64,000 nt of DNA, taken from positions 101,635,324-101,699,323 of the forward strand of contig NC_085046.1 in assembly GCF_963662255.1 (NCBI RefSeq). Direction: 5' to 3'. This DNA is from Cinclus cinclus. Lineage: Eukaryota; Chordata; Aves; Passeriformes; Cinclidae. The notes beneath the pieces were generated by a model. The model was not told the origin of the DNA, ran no database searches, and worked only from the letters and a program-made list of their open reading frames with translations. Below are positions 38,251 through 52,323 of the stretch, piece by piece (within the stretch, counting starts at the first letter, position 1; each line of letters starts with the position of its first letter). The translations under genes were made by a program, and so were the position numbers.

Positions 38251-41200
38251 GGGGGTAATCTCACTGTTCCCATGTGTCTTTGTTTCTCACTACTCAAGTC
38301 TATTTCAAATCACAAAAAATCATATTCATTTTTCTCAAGTTGAGTCTGTTTTGCATCTGATGGTGATTGGCAAGAGATCTACTTCTCTTTACCTCAATCG
38401 ATAACCTTTTCCATCTTATTTTGTCCCTTGTCTTGTTGAGGAGGGGCATTGAGAGGGCAATGTGTTGGGCAGCCAGAGCCAGCCAAGATCAGCCCACCAC
38501 AGATTAGTTTGGTATTTTGAGTATTTTCAGTTGCATTCAGATGTAGTGAGTGTTCCCTGAATGAAGAACACGGTACCCAGGCCTCCACAGACAGCAGCCT
38601 AAAATAGACAAGAAATTTTGCACTATAGAATTTTTTTTGTGTTAAATTTTTGATGAATTTGCACTGCATTAAGTATTGGAGCAGAAAGCAATCATTTTAA
38701 ACTGTATCAGCACTAGCAGCATGTAACCATAGTTATTAAAACAATATTATTTTTTAAAATTACAAAAGACTACTCAAGACATGTTGAAAGGAAGTATCCA
38801 AGAAAGAACATCTTTCTTCCGATAACTACAGCTCATTAAGTCTGGAAAATTATTAAGACACAGACATTTTTTACTCTTGCTAAACAATTAGTTAGATATG
38901 CCACAGAGTAATGATTTTAATTAAGAATTAAATTAAACAGGAGTTTCCATGGACAGAACTTTCAAGAAGCCTTAAAGCAAATTACTGTTAGATGTCTGAA
39001 AATATTTTGACTAGAATTTTTCCTTCCCTTTGCTCAAATGATGATTTCACTACCTTAATTCATATTTACATGTACTCTAATACAAGAGTGGCCCCTAACT
39101 GGGAAACTACCACACCACCAGAACAATTTAAAAAATTCATTCTTCTACTAGTTAAAGCAGAGGGTGCTCACATGACAGATCAAAAGTATGTAAATTCACT
39201 TCAGCCCTTTCACTGAACTGAACTGAACATCTAATACTACCATAAAGAATACAGGTGAGCAGGGGTGGGAAGGACTGGTCCCTCATACTGTGGTCCTTGC
39301 TTATGACAGAAGAAAAAAAGTCAGCAGGCAACAGCAAGGAACCACTTCAGTGCTAATTTTTATAATAATGTTTAGCAGGGTATAAAAGCATTCTTGATTT
39401 AACTCACTGATCTGAAACTTCCAACACCGGCTTCTGCCAATAACACAGAAGATAAATTCTTGGAAGCGTTACAGTTGTTCAATATGGCAAGACTATCCCT
39501 GGAGAAAACCTGGTTTCAATTCTGAGCTAAAATAAGAGAAGAAAAATGTTTCTGCAAGGCCAAGTGTAATTTTCTCTCTGAATTCATGAGTGAATTCAGC
39601 CACTGCACAGCCATGACATGTAGCTGTCACAGCAAAACTTCTGTAGCCCAATGCACTGAAGAAAAACCTGCAAGTTGAGAAGACATATCCTCTGCCCTTT
39701 CCAGCATGCTGCAGAACAGCAATTCCCACAGGATCATATGGAGCACAGGACCCTTGTATGGGGGACCCCACCTACAGCAAGGAGACCTGAAAAGCTCCCA
39801 GACACACCTGAGGCCCATTAGTGAAAGCAAGTTAGCAAAGGACTTAGTTTTGCCTTAGTCGAAGAGGAGTGTGATGACATACTGCTGGTAGGTGAAAATG
39901 GTTAACACAGACAAGTCTCATGTGTTCTCAAGCTTCCCATCAAATACCAAATTGCCACCAGAAGTCAAAATACAACACCTCCACAAACACCAAGAGACTG
40001 GAGCATTTAAGTTCAACCTCTTATCAATATTCAGGATGATATCCTATCATCCTTCCCACTTAGAGCTGTGTTTGAGCATGCAAATACCCTGGGAGAGATG
40101 TTCACCATAGCACTGTCATGTGTCCCTGTGCATACTCCCAATATTATGACACGTCCTATGCTTTACATGCATCCCAAGAACTTCCATCCTTGCTGTCTCA
40201 TCTTCTGAATGACAGGCATAGTAAAAGCTGCTGGCTGACACAAACATGAAAACACCACTTTGGTTTTCTTCACTTCTCTCCACTGCCCTCGGCAAAATGC
40301 AGCAGGAAGCGGAGACTGGAAGAGAGGCTTCAGCTATTCTCAGCTGCCTACAAGGAAGCATGAGGGACCCACCACAGGCAGATATATAACTGGATAATGA
40401 GGGACCTCAAGGATGCTGGAAACCTTTGGTTATCCCTACAGCATGCAGAGATGTTTAGCAAAATCTTCAAGTTAACCAAGACTCCCTGATAAGAAGCAGA
40501 AGTGCCAAATGTCTCATCAGAAAATCTCTTCTTGGTACTAGTTGACTGTTCAGCTTAGCAGATTCAGGGCATATGAAAAAGCAGTTGAATAAAGACAAAG
40601 GTTGATTATTTGAATCAGGCTTTGTCTCAGAATGTCACCTGTCACTGGAGGGAAGTACTAGATGTCAATGCTGTAGGTGAAAGACAAAACCAGGTAGTGT
40701 TTATACATGCTGTGAAATGCCACCTCACATATTTGTAAGAGGGCCTTAAAACCACAAAAAAAAAGCTTAAAATCTGCACCTATTATTATGGTGATTTTGC
40801 TTCCTAGCAGAGGGAAGTCTAAAGCATGCTTTTCTACAAGTTTACGCCAAATCACTTACCCAAATTTTCTTTAGAAAAATTTTCATTAACAAGATTAAAA
40901 ACACATAGAAGAAGTTAGATACAATTGGCAGTACAAACCCTAGGAGGCTTCTGGCAGCTTCACAGGCATTAATCATGGTCCATACAAAAGCAATCCCCAT
41001 GAATTCACATAATAATAATTCCATCTACAGTTTTCAAAGGCATGAACAAATGACTCAAGATTCAATCCTGTTGTTTATGATGTTGCTAGAATCTCTTGAT
41101 AAAGGTAAAGCCTAATGTTTGTAACTATAGCCACATTATTTTTTACTGTATGTTCAGCAGGTCATACGATTACCTACATGACCGCATATTGTTGAAACAA

Positions 41201-41414
41201 TTTTGTTCTCAGTGCAACTGAAGAGCTATTTAAAATTAAAACAAATAAACCCATTTGATTCAAAAGAATTTTCAACTCATTTCAATTTTAAAAACAAAAA
41301 TAGTTCTACGTAATGATCAGGAAAATGATCTCTTAATTCAAGAGAGAAACATATGGACAACAAAATGAATACAGCAATACTATGGAGACAAAAGAAATAT
41401 GTGCAGGACAGCTG

Positions 41415-41475
<61 letters not shown>
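41415..41475. repeat. Compound (CT)13-(AT)n microsatellite
   Basis: Thirteen CT units (41415-41440) run straight into nine AT units, one GT, and about seven more AT units. The CT part is a mirror-repeat polypyrimidine tract and the AT part is a perfect dyad. Likely polymorphic. Confidence 0.95.
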
Positions 41476-42197
41476 CAAGGTATTTTATTTTTGCCTAAGG
41501 CACTGTCTGGAATATCCTGAAATAAAATTCCTAACAGTTACTTTAAACTTTCTCCATTTATTTTAGGGAAGAATGAAGAAGAGCATTTGAAACATTCTGA
41601 AGGCAGTCTACCAAAACCACAATAGAGAGCTCCCCATGTAACACCCAGGAATCATTATAAAGATCACTGTACATACAAATGCCATTATGAAAACATAACA
41701 GGCACTAAAATGCCTGACAGTATCACAGACATCACTAAAAATTCCGAATTCCTTTATTTAATTGCAAGAATTAAAGAATTTTATTGTTTCTCAATAAAGC
41801 TGCAGAATTGCACGAACAATGTTACTATCCATTTCAGCTCTCTCGAGGTTATCTTGTGTATGCCTTAAATACGACATTTAGGTTTAGATGTAGCTGTTTG
41901 TCTCACCAGGAGAGAAATTTAGCTGTTATCTGCGGATATCTCATTCCTGTGTAAATATATTTTTATATGCATTTAAGTCTGGAAGTCCATATGGTGGACT
42001 AATGATTGCTGTTTCACTTTACAATAAAACCACATATACAAGATTTAAGTAAAGCCATGTCAATACATTCATTTTTATCCTGAACCCAATTATTAAGTAG
42101 CATCAAAAAAGGTGGATTTAAAAATTTAGTATAATTTGCTTTCTTGAAAACAGACAAAATAGTTCATAAATAGCTGGTTTTTTTAGTTTAAAGAGCC

Positions 42198-42740
42198 GTG
42201 GATCACTGCAGAAATTATGAAAAGAAAGTAGAGAAAAATCATATACCACATGAAGATGCGAACTGGAGAAGAGCAGAGGAAGTACTATCAGGACTTAGGT
42301 CAGAATGGCAAAACACTCTTTTCAGCAAAAGCACAATTTCACAAACTACAGGATTCCTGTTCTTGACTCCCGTCAAGTTTATGGCTGTGATCCCATATGA
42401 GACGTCTATTAATATTTGTGTGAGAGCTGGCCTACAGAAATGTCCTAAGTCACTGCAGACTGCAGAACACAGCCAGTCCTTGGCAGTCCAGGCACAACTG
42501 GCAAGAAAAGCTGCAATGGCAGGAGACGACATTCCCAAGTGCTGGGGAAGCAGGGGCAGCTTACACTGCTTTCAGTACCTACAGGAGAGCATCCTTGCTT
42601 TTGAGCAGATCTTAGCAGCGAAGACAAGGCTCAGGTTTAAGGAATGGAAGCTGCTGGCAACATTCCAGAGAAGAAAAACATTTTCCATACAGAAGAACCA
42701 TGAAAAATTAGAAGATAAAGGAAAGGATAAAATCCTTTAA
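42198..42740 (+). other. Unusually long open reading frame, no recognised product
   Basis: This 181-codon open stretch has no stop, starting from GTG, with the first in-frame ATG only near 42381. The conceptual product is rich in Lys, Glu, Gln and Ala in its second half and shows no domain, signal peptide or membrane segment that I recognise. No matching splice pattern is evident, and it lies on the strand opposite PTPRM, inside the large intron. Most likely it is chance or a remnant of an old insertion. A nested-gene reading cannot be excluded from sequence alone. Confidence 0.2.
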
Positions 42741-45700
42741 TTACCACCTTTACTTAGCAATTATTCCAATCAGAGAAGTATATTGATAGCACAATCTATA
42801 CACTCATTATGATGTGAGTGGTCATTGCATCTCACTTCGAGTTTGTTTTTCTAGATGAAGTATTTTTTCTATAATGTTACAGAAATAGAAAATGCAACTT
42901 GTATAATATAATATCCAAGATGGAAGAAGAGCCCAAGTCCTTTGTAAAAATCAAACATTCACACCTTGAGGCATGGGGCAAAACAGAGCTGGTAATTTTT
43001 AAGGTTTCCTTTCCTCTTGCAACTGATTCTACTTTCTAAAAAGTACCAGCTTCACTTGCATCCAAAACAAAAACAACTTCATTAGATGGCAAATGGCTCA
43101 CCTTGTGACCACAGGCTAACATTCCAATCTTGCATTATAATAAAACATTGCCCACAGTAAAATACACTCTGCCATTTTTGGTTGGGCAGCCTGATACCTA
43201 ATGTACACATCCAGGGGCAGAATCAGCGAGGTGAGTGCAAACGAAATAAATCTATCCTTTCAACAAAAGACAAATTACAATGTTACAAAGCTAAGCCAAG
43301 CATATTGCCTAGAGTATCTGCAAGGTGCTCGCAGACTGTTCACCTGTTAGTTGTAAAGTAAGAAGATGGAGGACTATATGTTCTTGTGCTACACTGGTAC
43401 AGAAGACCTGAGGTAACAGAATCTTAAAAAAAAAAAAAGCAGTACATTTAAAACATTTTTCAATTCATTTTTTCTAAAGCACATCTTTTCACTTAATGTT
43501 TTCACTCCACATGAGGATTATTTAATCTTTCATACCAGTATCTTGTGACACACAGTCAGCATCCACTGTCATTAATTATTTGGTGACTACATAGATCTCA
43601 CATGATAAGAAGTTTCTATCATTTTTGTGGTATGTTTTGGATGTTGTGTAAAATTCTAAGTGTACACAAAGAAGGATTTATGCCTTAAAACCTAGGTAGG
43701 TACAGCCTGTGATACAGAACAACATTCTATCTGAGCAACACTTTCATTCAAAATAATGCACAAGCATCTGATATGTGGTGACCAAAGGCTTGAGCATAGT
43801 TTCTGGTTTACCCATTAATTTCTATGTTTTCAGGGGTAATACAATTTGGCTATGCAATTATGTATCATAGTTTTATTCTTTCAGTAAAACTATGAGGGCC
43901 TATCTAATGAAAGCATTTACTACAGCGCCCATCTCTAGGAATAATGAGAAGCCTGCACAGATCTACCTTCCCCTTGAAGAAATAATGTTGGTAGGTGATT
44001 TAGTCTGTAAACACAATTGGGAGACATCTCTACCTGGGAAAACATTTTCTCCACTCCTCAGACTTTGCTGACTTGCCTTCTTTGACAAGTTTGTGACTCC
44101 TAGCAAATGGATTCATAGTAGATTTGTTGCTAATGGTATTTCTGGCTTGTAAATGCTCCAATGTCATGTTTTGGTAACTGTCAGGAAACCAACTGTAATC
44201 CAAGGATTTGGAATGCATGCAGCAAAGGCCTCAAAATTCCATATGGCAACAGGGCTGTTGTGATTGTCAAGCAATGAGCCTGTCCTACCAGACTTATGAC
44301 AAATTTAGTCTTACAATCTGTCATGACATTTTCCTGGAGTGATTCAATTTCTGTGAACAAGAGAGTTTTCCTTGGTCATTTTCCTGCAAGATAGAAGGCT
44401 GGCAAAGAGGAGGACATTTGTTCTTTAATATCCACACTGAGATGAAGTATCAGATCTGCATTTATCCACCGGGCGAAAGATTTAATCGGTGTGAATCATA
44501 TGGCTTCCACATGTGATAGAAGACAGGACATTAACTTTACAGATCACCCTACTGGAAAATGAAACAGCAATGAACAAAGAATGCTGAAGCCTCAGATTTC
44601 ATGATGGATGTCTGGGTTCTCCAGGGAGTCTAAGATCCTAAGTGGAGTATCGAAAGGACATTATCACTGCTTGCAGCTAATGCCATAAAGCTACAATAAC
44701 TGAATGCAGTATTCATTCCCTATGCACAATCTTTGCTTTGCGTGCATGTTTCAGGGAAAGGCAATTTCTGGAATACATTGATTTCTTTCTAGAAGGCATG
44801 AAAATATGAATATATTCTCTCTTTTCAGTCCATTGTAGAGCTTCCCCCAGCAGTCCATTGCCTAGCTAACGATATCTAGAAATACAAGGTGAGAATTGCT
44901 AAAAAGCCTCATGGCTTTATTTTCAGCTAAGGTACTATTATGAAATGATATAATTATGAAATAAGGTGAATCAGGGGCCTAACTGAAGGTCTATATGAAG
45001 ACAGGGCATCTTTGGCAAAAGCTTCTCATTTATTTGCAGCTTAGATGAGGAAAGCAGGCAATAGTTTCATGTTCATTTAAAAGACAGGGATACTATAACT
45101 CCTGGTCCCAGGCCAGTTCTTCTTCTCAGGTGACATGCCGAGTCTCGTGCAGAGGGCAGCCCTGCACATCTTGCTTTGCTTTTAAAAGAAGAATTGTGTT
45201 TTAGTCAATAAAAGGGTATAATTAGAATTAGAGGTCAAGTGTGCTGCAAGTGCACAGACATGCTGTTTTTAGGCTCAGAGCATGACTGGCATGTTCTAAC
45301 TGTTCATAGAGAAACAGCATGGTGTTGCTATACCCCACAATTTGTAGATGAGAGTTGTAGCAGCTGCTGATGCATCTGGCAGTACTGGGAGCTGGTAGCG
45401 ATGGAGTGGCTCCTGTCGTCACAAGAGGAGAGAGGAAGAGAGACTTGGCAAGTGATGGAAAGACAGCTCCAAAGGTGATCAGCTCCCAGTGTAGTGTGAG
45501 CAGCTGACCTACAATGACCACTGATACTTTGTGCCAGACAGAATTTTGAGACCTTTTTCAGAAATGATGTCATTATTTCTGTATTAGCATAATTATAAAC
45601 AGTATTTTTCATCAGCCAGTGTGCCTTCAGCATGTCATCTGAACTGTTTCCAAAGATTAGGAGGTGTAGCTAATAGCAAAGGTGTTTTATTCAGCCTCTT

Positions 45701-47115
45701 CCTCTCTGTTAAAATGCTCCCTGGTAGACATGTAAAATTGAAATAGTACAGGAAAACAGACTGCAGAATCAGAGCTTTCTTATACACTAGAGGAAAGCTT
45801 CCTACTTAATTTAATACAACACTTGTTCTTATCTTTGATTGCAAATTACATGTTTAGAACTCCTTTTTCTGTTAGTGCTTGTGGATTTGATGAAGAAATG
45901 TGTTTAGATTTGTCCTATATGTGTTCTCCTTTTCTGTCTCTCAACATTTTTTTTAATCTTGGAGTATTTGTTTGCATGACCACATAGCTCTGGTTCTCTT
46001 TCAAGCAGTAACTGTTGGGAACATTGAAACACAATGCAGTGCATTTCTTATGCCATAATTAAACAAATTCAGCTCTCAGAACACAATATAGAAGAGACTG
46101 ACTGGAGAGAATGCATTTTGTATTCTTAATTGCATCTTGGAAGAAAAGAGAGGAAAAAGGGATGTAAGATAAAACCAAAATTAGATGAACATATTATTGA
46201 AGGAATAAAGCTCATAAGAAAGAACCACTGTTTCAAACTTTTTCATTGGTTTCTCACATACTGCATTTGACAGAATTACTGCTCTGCTTGATGACTTAAT
46301 CTGCTGTCCTTCAGATACTGACAGCAATGTCACTGTTGACACCTGTTTTTCATGTTCAAACATCGATTCTCCATCTCAAAGACAATGTATTTCATAAGAT
46401 TTAATTATTATCATTATCAGCAAAATACTGATTAGACTGAAATCCCTACTTGTAAATTTCTAGCCCTAATTTCCAGTAGTATCCTTCATTTCATTTGTTA
46501 TCTTCAAGCAGATGAAGATGTAAAGGAGTTACTAACATGTCTCAAGCAAAATGTGTGCTAGTCTCTCATGTATTTATTAAAGTTTAATGAAAATAATGAA
46601 TAAATAATTACTTCTATATAATTGGAGAGGAAAAAAAAAATGAACAAAAACATAAACAAGCACCTGTTTAGAACAGACAGCAGAAACTCAGAATTCTAAG
46701 CCACAGACCTTACAGTTAAGTAATAACATAGGCAGAAGTCCACAAGGAAAAAGCACAGTCATTCCAGGTGCAAAGCAAGAAAGAGGTTAAAGCACCCCAA
46801 CATCAACCCCCCTTTAACCCCCTGTACACTCAGCCTATTACCAAAGCCAGTTCTCTTCATCTCCGTTGCACTAACAAAACATGACCTCAGTCCCTGCATT
46901 TCTGAAACCAGTTATATTATACAGGATAAATGACACCCTCTCTGGCATCCACATTTCTCATATTGCATCTGAAATAGCAGAATCACCTTTGGCCATTTGT
47001 GCTTTAACTTGATATATGATTTTTTCAGTTTGTCATGCATTATTTACCCTCCTCATCATTGGGAGATATTGATTTTCCCTACATATTTTCAGAGTTGAGA
47101 TCCTTCCAATTCCCG

Positions 47116-47131
47116 CCCCCCCCCCCCCCCC
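47116..47131. repeat. C16 homopolymer
   Basis: Sixteen consecutive C residues, preceded by CCCG. On the PTPRM transcript strand this is G16. Such runs are prone to sequencing and polymerase error. Confidence 0.9.
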
Positions 47132-48014
47132 ATTCACTAATCTTGCACTAATTATTTTCTTTGTCTCCATTCCTCACCCTTAGCCTTTGACTGTTCTTTC
47201 TGTGAATCCATGTTTTCTTTCCATTGCCTTTTTTGTTACCATTTTCATAGTCTGCCCCTCAACACTTTTCCCTGCTGCTCTTCAGGGCCATGATGATGTT
47301 AGTTAGCTACTGTGGAAACAAATCACAGCACTCTCCTGCAAAAGGGTCTGCAACAGGCACTGTACTTTACCATTTCAGCAAGTGCCTTATTTCACAGGGG
47401 CAAGTTGAACTTAGACCTATAACCTTATGACCACTGAAGAAGAGGGTCGGGAGCAGCTTTTTAAAATGCAGAACCATTTGTCAAGGCAGCCTATGAATAA
47501 GAGCTCTTCTGAGCATTAGAAACACATAAGGATACTTTCCAACAGACTGCACCTCTGAGATGAACAAGGCTGCTGGCAGATCAAGGGTACCTTTTCTTCC
47601 TACTAGCCTTGAAAAATAATTTTTTGCTCCTTTAGTTATAAATCATTACCATCTCTACATAAAAAAAAAACAAACACATGAGGCATCTTCATAAGGAACA
47701 AAAAGTAATTTGTGTTTCTAGAAATTATACTGTTTTGATTTAATTGATTCAAAATGCATTTTAGACACCAAATTAAGGATCAGAAGTTTGACTTCTTTTT
47801 CACCCAAGCCTCTGGTTTTGGTAATTACAGCTGAACAAGGAAATGCACATGAATGTACATGTGAACGTATACTGTGTGAACAACATGGACTTATAAAGTG
47901 ATATTTACAATGACTTGTGAGGTTATTTTCATCAAACTTATATTCCAGAAGAATATGAAGTCTCAATACCACAATGCCAAGAATACAGGAATACATTTTG
48001 TACAATGCATGACA

Positions 48015-49029
48015 TGAGCATCCTGCTTAGTGGATGAGAGAAATGCTGGGGATGTGGTCTGCCTAGACTTTTCTAAAGTCTCTGGCTTCCCCACACCATT
48101 CTCCTGGAGAAACTGGGAACTCATGGCTTGGATGGGTGCACTGTTTGCTGGTTGGGTAGCCAGGCCCAGGGAATGGTGGTGAAAAGAGCTACATCCAGGC
48201 AGAAAGTCTCTCCAGAGGGATCTGAACATGCTGCACTGATGAGCTAAAGCCTGGTGTTCAACAAGCTGAAGTCCCTGGTCCTGCACTTGAGTCACAACAT
48301 CCCAGACAGTGCTACAGGCTGAGTGAAGAGTGGGTGGAAAGTGTTCTTGTGGAAAAGGAATTGGGAGTGCTGGTTGACAGCAGCTGAACATGAGCCAGCA
48401 TGTGTCCAGGTGGCCAAAAAGGACAATGGCATCCTGGCCTGCATCAGAAGTAGTGTGGCCAGCAGGACCAGGGCAGTGATTGTCCCCCTGTACTGGGCAC
48501 TGGTGAGGCCACACCTCGAGTGCTGTGTTAAGTCTTGGGCCCTTAACTACAAGAAAAGACACTGAAGTGCTGGAAGGTGTCCAGAGAAGTGCAATGGAGC
48601 TGAGGAAGGGTCTGGAGCACAAGGCTTATGAAGAGCAGCTGAGGGAGCTGGGCTTTTTTAGCCTGGAGAAAAGAAGGCTTGGGGGGACCTTATCACTCTC
48701 CACAACTTCTTGAAAGGAGGTTGGAGCCAGCTGGGTGTTGTCCTCTTCTCCCAGGCAACAAGTGATTGGACAAGAGGAAATGGCTTCATGTTGCTCTAAG
48801 AGAGGTTTATATTGGATATTAGGAAAAACATCTTCATGGAAAATGTTATCTAGCACTGGAAAAGGCTGTGCAGGAAAGGGATGGAGTTACTATTCCTGGA
48901 GGTACTTAGAAAACATGCAGATGTGACACCTGGGGACAGGGTTTAGTGGCGGACTTGGCAGTGCTGAGTTAATGGACTCAAGTATCTTGAAGGTCTCTTC
49001 CAACTTAAGTGATTCTATGATTCTGTATG
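48015..49029 (+). mobile_element. CR1 LINE fragment with reverse-transcriptase C-terminus and 3' UTR
   Basis: This is the longest repeat in the window, about 1 kb, oriented against PTPRM. The 5' part encodes a decayed reverse-transcriptase stretch (GDVVCLDFSK, then GLP-type residues lost). The part at 48390-48565 reads [20 protein letters not shown] and then [15 protein letters not shown], a hallmark of the CR1 ORF2 C-terminal region. After that come [14 protein letters not shown] and the 3' UTR ending AAGTGATTCTATGATTCTGT. Stops and frame changes break the frame, including one near 48565, and segments between 48100 and 48330 align poorly, so the copy is non-functional. Open frames on the opposite strand (48622-47963) are antisense artefacts. 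The 5' truncation is typical of LINE insertion. Confidence 0.95.
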
Positions 49030-49442
49030 ATCCCAGAAGCCTCATTCTCTGTCTCCTCCCTCCATCTATTCCTTCATACTTACTCAAAAGAACTACTTTT
49101 ACAATGAAAATCCCAATCTAAAGTAAACCCATAGGATCTATTTAACAAACTTGTGTTGTTTTCAGCTGTACTGAGATAATGACACAGCTAGGAATGGAAA
49201 TCCTATATAGTGACACTATACAGGATGTTCATGTTATAAATAAAATAACTCACTCTTCATTCATTAACCACATACTATGACTGGCAAGTGCGAGAGAGAC
49301 AAAATAACTATTAAAAAATGCTAAATCTTGGCTATTCATTTATGTTTAGCACTATAATACCCAGAAGCACCTTTATACAGACAGACTGAAAATTCTGGGA
49401 AATCAAGAGGTAATAGATGAGATTTGCATGCTGAAACAGCAA

Positions 49443-49457
49443 ACAACAACAACAACA
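49443..49457. repeat. (ACA)n microsatellite
   Basis: About five ACA units followed by A-rich sequence. Short and probably stable. Confidence 0.8.
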
Positions 49458-52270
49458 AAAATCAGGAACTACACAGGCTTCTAGGGAAACAAATATCTAT
49501 ACATTTTACAAATTACATGCAAGTCATTTACACTGTTGATGTTGATACCCATTTCAGGGACAGAAAAATGTACAGTGTTCATCGTGACTGAAAGAGTTGT
49601 GCGTAAAAACAGAGAGGTAGGCCATTACTCTTTCAATTTATTGAAGGACACTATTACTTAGTGCATAATACAAATTTTGCAAACTGTAAAAACATTATGG
49701 TCTGGTTTATTCTGCAGCTCTGGTAACAAGCTCTGGTTGGTCGGAGTCACATTTTACATTTGAATAATGCAGAGAATCAATACCCTGACACAGAAGGGAT
49801 GCATGGGAAAGGATGCTGAAGGGAACTCAGAAAAACTTCCACTTAGATTGTGCATAGTAAGTCCCAAGAGAACACAGATACATATGCAACAAGGTCCAAT
49901 CTGCTGAAATTTCTCTATACCGAGATTGGAAGGCTTTTTATTTATAACCCGCAAAATTCTCATAGGCTGCTCAATTTTGAAAAGCAGGTGTTATCTTCTC
50001 TGGAGCAAAGATGATGGTTAAAGTGTTATCCAAGTTTTGAGAACCATCCTCTGCGCTTTCAACCCCGGGAGATGAAAAGGAAATATATGACAAAGCTGGC
50101 CAAATCACTAAGCACAGACACCTGCAAAGACAGAAATCAGTAGGGTGCAGCAGAACTGCGCAACTGCCATATAAACCATGGTAAAAAGAATACCAAAGAG
50201 AAAAGAAGACACATGAAGAATTAAAGGCCTCCAGAACAGCTAAATAGACTATGTGCAAGAAACAGAACTCATCCTCACCACTGCCAAATTAGAAGAAGAC
50301 CCAAAAAAAAAACTTGCTAAAAACATGTAACATAGAAAATTAAAAATATTTTATTTCTTTGACAAGTCAATAGGCCTCAAGTTTAGAAGCAGAGTAGTGG
50401 ATACATATGTTTTGACTTCACTGAGGCCTCTAACACCACTTTAAGTAAAGAAGCTAAGGAACATTAGCCTAAATAAAGATGTTACATTGTGGATTCAAAT
50501 AAAAATCCCACTGGAGAACTGCACTGAAAATGCAGAGATCTGGTACCCTGCCAAAGTGCAGCTGAAAGGCATCTGTCTAGGATCTGTAGTTATTAAAAAT
50601 TATCACCAGTGGTGTGTGCAACAGTAAAGTTGATAAAATCTTAGACAAAAATTCTGAAGAGAGGAAAAATCCCACTCTACCACCAACCATCATGACACTA
50701 TTACTTAGAACTGTGAGATGTTGCCATGAGGCAAGAACAATGAATTGCACAAACGTTTTTTAATAATTTTTATTTAGCAGTATCGCATATGAAAAAGGTA
50801 ACACTGTTGGGACTACATAGTACTCAACTGGAATGACATGTTCAGGTAGTGGATTACCTTTTCTCTGTGTCTACAGCTGAAAAATTCAAGATTTGCACTG
50901 CAGCACAGAAGACTGAGCTTAGGGAATAAAAAAAACTCTAACTGCATGAACTGCTGGAATGGGTGGGATGAAGAAATTAAAAAATCTTATTTGTTTGAGA
51001 ACTTTCAGAAAGAAACTTGTCACAAAGAACAGAAATACAGTTGACATGCATTACAACATATTTTCAGACAGGGAAGGAAGAGGAGACCTCCTGAAAGCCT
51101 TTCCATTCTAGGACCCTATGAAAGCAAACCATGGGGAACAGAGAAATGGAAAAGCATACTAAACAATTTACTTAGGGTTCAGTTTGGATTTTCTTTTCTT
51201 TTTTTTTTTTTGTCATAGATTCCACTAAGAAATATTCAAATGTTATTATTGCACCATTATTTTGAAACATAGCTCTCAATTACTAATGCGGTTTGCTTTA
51301 GGCAAGCCTCTAGGAAACTCAATTTAACATTGTTTCCTTGAATAAAATTTCTTAGTAAAGAACATGAGAAATTACAAAACATAACAGAGAGAGCTGCTTT
51401 CTTTCCAAGCAGAAGTTTGCCACTAATTGTTCCCTCCCATGCTTGCCTTTTGAAATCTAGTGCTATGTATGGACTAAATATCTAAAGCTTCCAGGAATCC
51501 AGGCAAAGGGAAGTGTAGCTTGCCCACTGGCAATACCTGACATCAGCATTAGAAAGAAAATGTTACTGAGTCCTTTGAGACAGGAATATGTGATGAATAG
51601 AGAAAACCGAGAGCTCCAGGCTAACAGGAGGAATGCAGCAGCCTCCTCTATATTTTGTGACTGTAGCTTCAGAATTCTATCCAGAAATCAAGTTTTAATT
51701 TCGGCATTAAAAAGACCTCACAAAAAAAACCCCTAAACTATCTTGCATTTGATTGCAATCACAGTGACAACGATCACTGTGAGCAATGCATTTTTTTTTA
51801 ATCTGCCAGCAATCTAAAACAATAGCTTCAGGAAACTTAAAATCCAACTCTGATGTCAAGAAATCCTTAATCCTAAAGCCTTTGTACACATCAACATTTT
51901 TAAATTCTTGCTCTCGTTGACTGGGTAGTCTCTCTTCTTCCCAAGGCAGCAGGTATTGGCCACTCTGCTCTTAAAATTTGGGATACAATCTCTCTGAGGG
52001 CTTGTCTGTGAGTGCAGGAGAATACACACGGAAGTGCTTAAACTTGAGTGATCATTTACAAATTAACACTTCTCTCTGCTAACAGGAGGTGGCTCACCTA
52101 AATATTAAATGGTATACTAGCTTCATCCAATTGATATTTTCTTCCTCTTCTAAAGAAGCTTAAATGTAATGATGTCATGCCAGTAAAAGTTTCATTCCTT
52201 TTGATAAGTAGGCCAAAGTAGCAGATGTCAGGTTTAGCCTGGAGGAAAGGATGTTTAATGGTGTGTGACA

Positions 52271-52323
52271 AATAAAAAAAAAAACCAAACAAAAAAAAAA
52301 CCAAACCAAAAAAAAAAAAAAAC
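52271..52323. repeat. A-rich tract with CC interruptions
   Basis: Long A runs are interrupted at intervals by CC or single C, in the pattern A(n)-CCAAAC-A(n)-CCAAACC-A(n). It is the longest adenine-rich block in the window. It could be an expanded retroposon tail, but no retroposed body is recognised beside it. Confidence 0.85.

Noticed and set aside
47963..48622. 219-codon minus-strand open frame, the longest in the window
   Set aside because: It is antisense to the CR1 element at 48.0-49.0 kb. Its length comes from the GC-richer repeat and not from a host gene.
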